From Hamadaea sp. (lineage in GTDB: Bacteria > Actinomycetota > Actinomycetes > Mycobacteriales > Micromonosporaceae), in NCBI RefSeq assembly GCF_013362815.1, contig NZ_JABFVK010000003.1:1-50698 (forward strand): a stretch of DNA of 50,698 nucleotides, in the 5' to 3' direction. The notes under the pieces are model-generated. The model was not told where the DNA came from. It ran no database searches and saw only the letters and a list, made by a program, of their open reading frames with translations. Below, piece after piece: positions 16,771-23,980 of the stretch. The position numbers and the translations under genes were made by a program. Every line of letters starts with the position of its first letter. Within the stretch, counting starts at the first letter, position 1.

Positions 16771-18319
16771 GTTGCACCTCGACGACGACGTCGTGGCGAA
16801 GGCCCGGGAGCTGGCCCGCCGGGCCGGTGCGCCGGTGGTGGACCTGGCGCGCAGCCACACCACCGTCTCGGTGGAACGGGCGGTGCTCCGGCTGGCCGGG
16901 ATCACCGGAGCCGACGCGGAGGGCATTCCGTGGGCCAACCGCCTGGTGGACGCCGTACGCGCCGACGCCGGGCTCGGTCACGGAGTCGCGCTGCCCGTCT
17001 TCGACGCGATGCTCTCCGAGGGCGAGACCGACATAACGGTGCTGGCGCAGAAGGCGGCGGCCGGATCGGTGCGGTTCCGCGTACCGGAGGGCAAGGGGCG
17101 CACCGCTGCCCGGAAGGCGGCGGACCGGGCGGTGAAGGCCGGGATCAAGACGATCGACCGGAACCGGGCCGAGCGCGATCGCATGGTCAAGAAGTACGGC
17201 GATCCGAAGCAGCGCCCCTGGATCTACCTCATCGTCGCCACCGGGGACATCTACGAGGACATTCCGCAGGCGCAGGCGGCCGCCCGCGCCGGCGCGGACG
17301 TGATCGCGGTGATCCGCTCGACCGGGCAGTCCCTGCTGGACTACGTGCCCGAGGGCGCCACCCGCGAAGGCTTCGCCGGCACGTACGCCACTCAGGAGAA
17401 CTTCCGCCTGATGCGGGCGGCGCTGGACGAGTCTTCGAAGGAACTCGGCCGCTACGTACGCCTGACGAACTACGCGTCGGGCCTGTGCATGCCGGAGATC
17501 GCCACGCTGGCCGGTCTGCAGCGGCTGGACATGATGCTCAACGACTCGATGTACGGCATCCTGTTCCGCGACATCAACCCCATCCGCACCTTCGTCGACC
17601 AGCGCTTCTCCCGGCAGATCCACGCCCGCGCCGGGATCATCATCAACACCGGCGAGGACAACTACCTCACCACCGCCGACGCGGTCGACGAGGCGCATAC
17701 CGTCACGGTGTCGCAGCTGCTCAACGAGTACTTCGCGCACGAAGCGGGGCTGGCCGACGACCAGCTCGGCCTCGGTCACGCCTTCGAGATCAACCCGGAC
17801 ATCCCGGAGTCGTTCCGGCTCGAGCTCGCCCACGCGCTCCTGGCCCGGGAACTGTTCCCGGACGCGCCGCTGAAGTGGATGCCGCCGACCAAGCACATGA
17901 CCGGCGACGTGTTCCGGGGCAACCTGCTCGACGGCTTCTTCAACCTCGTCGGCACGCTGACCGGCCAGGGCATCCTGCTCGTCGGCATGATGACCGAGGC
18001 CGTGGTCACGCCGTGGCTCTCCGACCGCGACATCGCCCTGCAGAACGTCCGCTACGTGCTCAACGCCTGCGGCGGCCTGCACGAGGACTTCGTCCCGGCC
18101 GAGGGCGGCTTCATCCAGCGCCGCGCGCATCAGGTCCTCGACGAGGCCGTGGAGCTGCTCGAAGTGATCGAGAAGAAGGGGCTGCTCACCGCGATCGGCG
18201 AGGGCACCTTCGGGATCATGAAGCGGCCCGCCGACCGGGGCAAGGGCCTCGACGGCGTCGCGAAGCACGAGGACGGCTACTACAACCCCGCGACCGAGCT
18301 GCTGGAGGCCGCACAGTGA
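16763..18319 (+). CDS. kamD: lysine 5,6-aminomutase alpha subunit
   Basis: 518 residues from ATG 16763 (GGAGAG upstream), overlapping the amidohydrolase stop by 8 nt. It resembles the adenosylcobalamin/PLP-dependent D-lysine/beta-lysine 5,6-aminomutase large subunit along its length: MGKLHLDDDVVAKARELARR at the start, LIVATGDIYEDIPQAQAAA and the VIRSTGQSLLDYVPEG segment, then TMHxLP-like barrel residues. It forms the TIM-barrel catalytic subunit that moves the terminal amino group of beta-lysine to carbon 5. Its stop overlaps the GTG of kamE by 4 nt. Confidence 0.95.
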   Translation: MGKLHLDDDVVAKARELARRAGAPVVDLARSHTTVSVERAVLRLAGITGADAEGIPWANRLVDAVRADAGLGHGVALPVFDAMLSEGETDITVLAQKAAAGSVRFRVPEGKGRTAARKAADRAVKAGIKTIDRNRAERDRMVKKYGDPKQRPWIYLIVATGDIYEDIPQAQAAARAGADVIAVIRSTGQSLLDYVPEGATREGFAGTYATQENFRLMRAALDESSKELGRYVRLTNYASGLCMPEIATLAGLQRLDMMLNDSMYGILFRDINPIRTFVDQRFSRQIHARAGIIINTGEDNYLTTADAVDEAHTVTVSQLLNEYFAHEAGLADDQLGLGHAFEINPDIPESFRLELAHALLARELFPDAPLKWMPPTKHMTGDVFRGNLLDGFFNLVGTLTGQGILLVGMMTEAVVTPWLSDRDIALQNVRYVLNACGGLHEDFVPAEGGFIQRRAHQVLDEAVELLEVIEKKGLLTAIGEGTFGIMKRPADRGKGLDGVAKHEDGYYNPATELLEAAQ

Positions 18320-19065
18320 GTTCTGTAATCCGGCCGTATGGCGACACCACCGGCGACGGCATGGTGCAGATGTCGTTCACCCTCCCGATCGCGCACGACA
18401 AGAAGGCCGAAGGCGCGGCGCTGCAGCTCGCGGCGAAGATGGGGATGGACCCGGCGATGCTCGTGCACGCCAAGCAGATGGGCGACGGGTTCACCTTCTT
18501 CGTGGTCTACGGCAAGGTCAACCACCTGGTCGAGCTGGACAAGGTGCAGGTCGTCGAGCGTGACTTCCCGCTGCTGAGCGCCAAGGAAGTCAACACGGCG
18601 GTCAAGCAGAAGATGCGGCGCAAACTGTCGGTCGTCGGGGCCACCATCGGGACCGACGCGCATACCGTAGGTATCGACGCGATCCTCAACGTGAAGGGCA
18701 TCGCCGGGGAGAAGGGCCTGGAGTACTACCGGGAGCTCAAGGTGGTCAACCTCGGCGCCCAGGTCACCGTGCCCGACCTCGTGGAGGCCGCCCGGCAGGA
18801 GAAGGCCGACGCCGTACTGGTGTCGCAGGTGGTCACCCAGCGCGACGCGCACCTGCACAACACCCGCGAGATGTCGGCGGCGTTCCGCGAGGCGATGCCA
18901 GCGGCGAAGCGGCCGCTGCTCATCGTCGGCGGACCGCGGTTCGACGAGCTGATGGCCGCCGACCTCGGCGTCGACCGCGTCTTCGGCCGGGGCACCACCC
19001 CGAGCGAGGTCGCCTCCTACCTCGTCCACCGTCTCGTCACCCAGAAACCTGTAAGCCAGAAATGA
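18316..19065 (+). CDS. kamE: lysine 5,6-aminomutase beta (B12-binding) subunit
   Basis: 249 residues from GTG 18316, overlapping the kamD stop (GTGA). The cobalamin-binding motif DxHxxG is D114-A115-H116-T117-V118-G119. The following ILNVKG contains K127, which by comparison with the clostridial enzyme is the expected PLP Schiff-base lysine (inference from alignment by eye). A Rossmann B12 fold follows. The open frame extends far upstream only as a shadow of kamD. It partners KamD in the mutase and overlaps kal by ATGA. Confidence 0.94.
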   Translation: MSSVIRPYGDTTGDGMVQMSFTLPIAHDKKAEGAALQLAAKMGMDPAMLVHAKQMGDGFTFFVVYGKVNHLVELDKVQVVERDFPLLSAKEVNTAVKQKMRRKLSVVGATIGTDAHTVGIDAILNVKGIAGEKGLEYYRELKVVNLGAQVTVPDLVEAARQEKADAVLVSQVVTQRDAHLHNTREMSAAFREAMPAAKRPLLIVGGPRFDELMAADLGVDRVFGRGTTPSEVASYLVHRLVTQKPVSQK

Positions 19066-19454
19066 GCCGCGAAGTGAGCATCGGAACGATCGTCACCCAC
19101 CGCAAGTACGTCCCGTACAGCCACGCGCACTACGCGGGCAACCTCGTCGACGGGGCCTACGCCCTGGCCGCGTTCGGCGACGTGGCGACCGAGGTGTGCA
19201 TCCAGCTCGACGGCGACGAGGGGCTGTTCGCGTCCTACTCCGACGTCCAGTTCAAGGCCCCGATGCGGGCCGGTGACGTGCTGGAGATCGTCGCGACGGT
19301 CACGCGCATGGGCAACCGCAGCCGCACGATCGACTTCGAGGCGCGGGTGGTCTGCCGGGGCCGGCCCGATCTCAGCGAGTCCGCCGCCGAGGTGCTCGAC
19401 CCGCCGATCGTCGCGGTGACGGCGACCGGCACGGTGGTCGTGCCCGCCAAATGA
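19062..19454 (+). CDS. kal: 3-aminobutyryl-CoA ammonia-lyase
   Basis: 130 residues, hotdog fold. The N-terminus IVTHRKYVPYSHAHYAGNLVDGA and the core SYSDVQFKAPMRAGDVLEI are those of the Kal family, which removes ammonia from L-3-aminobutyryl-CoA to give crotonyl-CoA, a late step of lysine fermentation. It overlaps kamE by 4 nt. Generic hotdog thioesterases look similar, but the operon position supports Kal. Confidence 0.87.
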   Translation: MSREVSIGTIVTHRKYVPYSHAHYAGNLVDGAYALAAFGDVATEVCIQLDGDEGLFASYSDVQFKAPMRAGDVLEIVATVTRMGNRSRTIDFEARVVCRGRPDLSESAAEVLDPPIVAVTATGTVVVPAK

Positions 19455-19464
19455 TCGGCCGCAA

Positions 19465-20760
19465 GTGAAGATCGCGTGCGTGGACGTCGGGTCCACGTTC
19501 ACCAAGGCGGCCGTCGTCGACACGGACACCGGCGCGCTGCTCGCGACCGCGTCGCATCCGACCACAGTGGACTCCGATGTCCTGCGCGGTCTGGACGCGG
19601 CGGTCGCGGCGACGGGCGTACCGTGCGACGAGGTCCGCGTCTGTTCGTCCGCCGGTGGTGGGTTGCGGCTCGCCGTGGTCGGCTACGAAGCGCTGGTCAC
19701 CGCGCAAGCCGGGCACCGCGTCGGCCTTTCGGCGGGCGCGAAGGTGGTGCACGTCGCGGCGGGTCCGCTCGACACCGCCGGGCTCGGGGCGCTGCGCTCG
19801 GCGTACCCGGATGTGATTCTGCTGGTCGGCGGGACCGACGGCGGCGACGCGGAGGTCTTGACCCACAACGCCACCAAGCTGGCGCGGTCCCGGCTGTCCG
19901 CGGGCGGCCATCGCGTGCCGGTGGTCCTGGCCGGCAATCAAGTTGTACGCACAGAGCTGCGGACGTTGCTGGAGGATGCGGGAACGCCGGTCACCGCGAC
20001 CGAGAACGTGCTCCCGAGGATCGGGGTGCTCGAGCCGGGGCCGGCCCGGGCGGCGATCCGCGACGTGTTCCTGAAGCACGTGATCGGTGGCAAGCGGCTG
20101 TCGAAAGGCCCCCGATTCGCCGCCATGGTACGCATGGCGACCCCGGACGCGGTGCTGCGCGGCGTCGAGCTGCTCGGCGACGAACGAGGCCAGGATCTGC
20201 TGGTGGTCGACGTCGGCGGGGCGACCTGTGACGTGTACTCGGTGTTGACCCCGGACGCCGAGCGGGCCCACGTACGCGCGGAGGCGGCCGGGACGCTGTG
20301 GCGCAGCCGCACGGTCGAGGGCGATCTCGGGATGCGCTGGAGCGCGCCGGGTGTGGTGTCCGCGGCCGTCTCCGAACGACTGCTGTCCTCGCCCGAGGAG
20401 TTGGCGGCAGCCGCTGCCGTTCGAGCCGACGACCCCGGGATGGTGGCGGGTCCGGACGATCCGCTCGACGGCCGCATCGCGGCCCTCGCGGCCACCGTCG
20501 CGCTGCGCCGCCACGCCCGCAGCGGGCCCGACCTGCGCGACGTACGCCTCGTGATCGGCTCGGGCGGGGTGCTGCGGCACAACTCGCCGTCGTTCGGCCG
20601 CTCGGTTCTGCTCGCAGCGTTGTCGGACACCGCCGGCGGCTGGGCGTTGCCGCGCGCTCCCATGGTGGTGATCGATTCGGCGTACGTGCTGGCCGCGGCG
20701 GGCCTGCTGGCCGACGACCACCCGGCGGCGGCTCTCGCGCTGCTCGATTCGCTCCGCTGA
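19465..20760 (+). CDS. GlmL/MutL-family ASKHA ATPase, probable aminomutase reactivator
   Basis: 431 residues from GTG 19465. Actin-like ATPase of the GlmL/MutL family (glutamate mutase-associated, unrelated to mismatch repair). Phosphate-1 loop is DVGSTFTKAAVVDTDTG, phosphate-2 is VDVGGATCDVYSV, and LVGGTDGGDAEVL is a family hallmark. Homologues occur beside B12-dependent aminomutases and are thought to reactivate or load the cobalamin enzyme, so KamDE is the likely client. Only 10 nt separate it from kal, so it is probably the last gene of the operon. Confidence 0.85.
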   Translation: MKIACVDVGSTFTKAAVVDTDTGALLATASHPTTVDSDVLRGLDAAVAATGVPCDEVRVCSSAGGGLRLAVVGYEALVTAQAGHRVGLSAGAKVVHVAAGPLDTAGLGALRSAYPDVILLVGGTDGGDAEVLTHNATKLARSRLSAGGHRVPVVLAGNQVVRTELRTLLEDAGTPVTATENVLPRIGVLEPGPARAAIRDVFLKHVIGGKRLSKGPRFAAMVRMATPDAVLRGVELLGDERGQDLLVVDVGGATCDVYSVLTPDAERAHVRAEAAGTLWRSRTVEGDLGMRWSAPGVVSAAVSERLLSSPEELAAAAAVRADDPGMVAGPDDPLDGRIAALAATVALRRHARSGPDLRDVRLVIGSGGVLRHNSPSFGRSVLLAALSDTAGGWALPRAPMVVIDSAYVLAAAGLLADDHPAAALALLDSLR

Positions 20761-20767
20761 CCCCTCG

Positions 20768-20803
20768 TTTCTGCGGGGCTTTCTGCGGGGCTTTCTGCGG
20801 GCT
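20768..20803. repeat. three tandem 12-bp repeats after the lysine operon
   Basis: TTTCTGCGGGGC is present at 20768-20779 and 20780-20791, with a third imperfect copy at 20792-20803, starting 8 nt after the last stop of the lysine operon. The rest of this 229-bp intergenic gap holds GATC-rich short dyads and the promoter of the ABC operon. Function unknown; it could be slipped-strand expansion. Confidence 0.7.
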
Positions 20804-20909
20804 GGATCAGGGATCTCGGTCGAATCTCGGGCGGAATACGACCCGGATCCGTGATCCCGCCGGGCTGCCTTGATCTGATCGGGGGACGGCGCGGCCGGGC
20901 TTGATCCGT

Positions 20910-20942
20910 TAGGCTCGCTCGCTGGGTGTGGGAGCGCTCCCG
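20910..20942 (+). promoter_or_regulatory. -10 box and CebR-like palindromic operator of the ABC operon
   Basis: TAGGCT (20910-20915) is a TAnnnT -10 candidate. Fourteen nucleotides further on, TGGGAGCGCTCCCG (20929-20942) contains the perfect 12-bp palindrome GGGAGCGCTCCC and matches the Streptomyces CebR operator TGGGAGCGCTCCCA at 13 of 14 bases. The site would lie just downstream of the transcription start, suited to repression by a LacI-family protein. Confidence 0.6.
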
Positions 20943-20989
20943 GCGGCGGCGCGGGCGGCTCGTGTGGCTCGGGTGGCGAGAGGGTGGAC

Positions 20990-23980
20990 ATGTGGCGGAT
21001 GCTCCGGCGCGGCTTACGCGCCCACGCCGGTCAGGCGGCGATCTTGGCGACGCTGGGATTCCTGCTGGCCGCAGTCGCCACGGCGGCTCCGGCGTACGCC
21101 CGGGCGGCGGCCGGCCGGTTGCTCGTCGCGCACGTGACCGCGGCCGCGCCGCTCGAACGTACGCTCAGCCTGCGGGGCGAGGTCGTCTTCGACGCCGCCG
21201 GTGACCGCGGCAAAGTGGACGCCGCCCGCGCGGCCGCCGATCGGGCCACGGCCGGCAGCGGCTTGTCCGTGTACACGACGTTGCAGGTGCCGGCCCGGAT
21301 CAAGGCCGCGAGCGGGGAACTCGTCGCACCGGTCGTCAGCCGCGACGGCGCGTGCGAGCACCTGACGATCATCGGGAACTGCCCGGCTCGGCCCGGTGAC
21401 GTGCTGCTCGGCGCGGCCGCGGCGGCGGCGCTGGGCGTACAGCCCGGCCAGGAGCTCACGGCTGACGTGTCGACCACCGGTGGAGTGGCCGGCTATCGGC
21501 TGACCGTCGTCGGGGTCTACCAACCCGGCGGCGATCGGGCGTACTGGGCGGGGCGCGGGGACCTGACCGCCGATCCCCGGCGTACCGACACTCCCGTGCT
21601 GACCGGGGCGGACACCGTGCGCGCCATCGCCACCAGCGACGCCTCGTTGCGGCGTACGCCGATCGCCGCCGACGGCGTCACCGGCGTCAGCGTCACCGTC
21701 GTGGTGGACGCGACGGTCACCGATCCGGCCGCGTTGCCCGCCGACCTCGGCGGTCCCCGATCCGCCCTGACCGAGCTGCGGCAGGCGCCGCCTGACTCGT
21801 TCTTCGCCACCGGGCTGCTGCCCGAGTTGTTCGACCAGATCACCGCCGGACGGCGTGCGCTTGCGGCCGGCGTACTGGCGGCGGCGGGGGCATTGCTGCT
21901 GGTCGGCGTCTTCGTGCTGCTGCTCGCCGCGGCTGCGGCGGCCGACCGGCGGGCTCCGCAGACCGCGCTCGGCGTGCTGCGCGGCGCGCCCGTACGCACA
22001 CGGTTCCTCTTCGCAGTCGGCCCGTCGGCCCTGGCCGTCCTGGGTGGTGCCGTACTCGGTTCGGTCGCCGGGCTGCTGAGCGGCGGCTCGTCGGTGTCCA
22101 CAACGGATGGTGTGGCCGCCGCTGCGGTGCTGGTGACCGTGCTGGCGCTGGTCGCGGCGACAGAAACCCGCGTTCTGCGTACGCCGGTCCTGGACGCCGT
22201 GCGGCGCGCTCGACGAGCCGCGAAGCGGCTTCGGATTGCGCCGCTGGAGGCGCTCGTCGTTGTCGTGGCGCTGCTTCTGGCGTACCAAAATGTGACGGCG
22301 AGCGGAGACGCGGGCCTGGCGCCGCTGGCCCCGATGGTGAGTGTGCTGGCGGCGGCCCTGCTGGCCGGGCGTGCCGTGGCCTGGAGCCTGGCCCACCTGG
22401 GGGTGGGCCGGTTGCGCCGCGGTGACCTGGGGCTGGGGCTGGCGGCGATGCACTTGGCGCGACGGCCGCACACCGCTCGCGCGCTGGCGCTGGTCGCGGT
22501 GGCCGTCGCGACTCCGGCGCTGGCCGCGTCGGGCGTGCAGACCTCCTCGGACGCATTGCGCGAGCGCGCGGTCGCGGAGCTGGGGGCCGAACGGGTCATC
22601 TCGGTGGTCGGGCCGGATCACACCGCTGTCCGCGCGGCGGTGCACGCGGCCGATCCCGACGGGCGCTGGCTGCTCGCCGCGGCCCGGCAGCAATGGGGCA
22701 CGAGCAGCGTCCTCGCGGTCGAAGGCGATCGGCTCGCCCGCGTGGCGTCCGTCGCGGAGCCGCTCGCCCGCCGGATCGCGGCCGAGATCCGCCCGGCGGT
22801 CAACGCGCCAGTTCAGCTGACCGGGAGTCGGCTGATCCTGGACGTGTCGACGACCTCCAGCGCCGCAGCGGTCGTCCGCGTCGCGCTGGTCACGACGGCC
22901 GGCGAGCGGCTCATCCTGCCGATCTCGATCGCGCCGGAGACGGGTTCCCATGGCGTCGACGTTCCACAATGCACAGACGGCTGCCGGTTGGCCTGGATCG
23001 GCTTCGCCTCCTCGCCGGAAAGCCTGCGGCTGACCGCGATCCGGCAGGAGTCGCCCGCCAAGACGATCGTCGACGGGGCCGCGCTGGCGGCGGCCGGACG
23101 CTGGCGGGCCGGCTTCACGACGATTCCAGGCGACCTCACCGTGCTGCACGGCGACGGCTGGCTCAGCGCCCGCTACCAGCCGAGCGACCCGATGCACGTC
23201 TCGACCGACCTGCGCGTCCTGCTCGCCGACGCGCCGGTGCCGATGCCCGCGGCGATCGCCGGCGACGTCCGGCTGGCCCAGACCGACGAGGTCCGCGAGC
23301 TGCCCGTGCTCGACGGCGTTACCCGGCCGGTACGCATAGTGGACGCGGCGGCGACGTTGCCCGGTGCGGGCGACGACGGGTTCCTCATCGATCACGAGTA
23401 CGCCGACCGGCTCGCCGACGCCGGCGGCGACGTGCAGGCCGAAGTCTGGGCGCGCGGTGACACCCCGTCAGCAGTGCTCGCCGACCTACGGGGACGACTG
23501 CTGATCTCCGGTGAGGAGACGGTGGACGAACGGGTCGCCCGCATGGTGCGTACGGGTCCGGGGCAGGCGGCCCGCTTCCAGCTCGGTGCGGCCGCCCTCG
23601 GGGTGTTCCTGGGCGCGGCCGGACTGTCGGTGATCACCACGGGGGAGTACGGCCAACGACGCGCCGAGCTGCTCGACCTGCGGCGGCAAGGACTGCCGGC
23701 CCGAACTGCGGTACACGCAGTCAGCTGGTCGGCCTGGCTGCTGGTGGCGGTCGGCGTACTGCTCGGGGCGGGATTGGCGGTGGCCGCCGCGATCGGCTGG
23801 AGCGGCAGCGGCGTCGCCGTGTTCACCGACGGCTGGACCGCCACCGGGATCCCGTCGGTCTCGATGCTCGCCGTAGGGCTCGGGGTGATCGCGGCGGCGG
23901 TGCCGATCGCGGTCGCCGCATGGTTGGGCGCTCGCCGATTGGCCCGCGCTGCGTCGGCTTCGGGGGAGGGGGACCGGTGA
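20990..23980 (+). CDS. FtsX-like ABC transporter permease (first)
   Basis: 996 residues from ATG 20990, 5 nt after GAGAGGG (a GTG at 20984 is the alternative). One N-terminal TM (residues about 15-35) precedes a large extracytoplasmic domain. A cluster of helices follows around residues 290-490, and FtsX-type TM helices lie near 860-900 and at the C-terminus, ending in the basic WLGARRLARAAS. The duplicated layout resembles MacB/FtsX permeases of export or mechanotransmission ABC systems rather than importers. The stop overlaps the GTG of the second permease. Substrate unknown; the upstream CebR-like site hints at control by a sugar-responsive regulator. Confidence 0.82.
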   Translation: MWRMLRRGLRAHAGQAAILATLGFLLAAVATAAPAYARAAAGRLLVAHVTAAAPLERTLSLRGEVVFDAAGDRGKVDAARAAADRATAGSGLSVYTTLQVPARIKAASGELVAPVVSRDGACEHLTIIGNCPARPGDVLLGAAAAAALGVQPGQELTADVSTTGGVAGYRLTVVGVYQPGGDRAYWAGRGDLTADPRRTDTPVLTGADTVRAIATSDASLRRTPIAADGVTGVSVTVVVDATVTDPAALPADLGGPRSALTELRQAPPDSFFATGLLPELFDQITAGRRALAAGVLAAAGALLLVGVFVLLLAAAAAADRRAPQTALGVLRGAPVRTRFLFAVGPSALAVLGGAVLGSVAGLLSGGSSVSTTDGVAAAAVLVTVLALVAATETRVLRTPVLDAVRRARRAAKRLRIAPLEALVVVVALLLAYQNVTASGDAGLAPLAPMVSVLAAALLAGRAVAWSLAHLGVGRLRRGDLGLGLAAMHLARRPHTARALALVAVAVATPALAASGVQTSSDALRERAVAELGAERVISVVGPDHTAVRAAVHAADPDGRWLLAAARQQWGTSSVLAVEGDRLARVASVAEPLARRIAAEIRPAVNAPVQLTGSRLILDVSTTSSAAAVVRVALVTTAGERLILPISIAPETGSHGVDVPQCTDGCRLAWIGFASSPESLRLTAIRQESPAKTIVDGAALAAAGRWRAGFTTIPGDLTVLHGDGWLSARYQPSDPMHVSTDLRVLLADAPVPMPAAIAGDVRLAQTDEVRELPVLDGVTRPVRIVDAAATLPGAGDDGFLIDHEYADRLADAGGDVQAEVWARGDTPSAVLADLRGRLLISGEETVDERVARMVRTGPGQAARFQLGAAALGVFLGAAGLSVITTGEYGQRRAELLDLRRQGLPARTAVHAVSWSAWLLVAVGVLLGAGLAVAAAIGWSGSGVAVFTDGWTATGIPSVSMLAVGLGVIAAAVPIAVAAWLGARRLARAASASGEGDR

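Noticed and set aside
16930-18315. Long frame running into kamE from within kamD
   Set aside because: The upstream part is Arg/Gly/Pro-rich shadow sequence. kamE starts at GTG 18316 with the usual 4-nt overlap, so no fusion is claimed.
20768-20803. CRISPR-like array
   Set aside because: The 12-bp units are directly adjacent with no spacers, and there are no cas genes.
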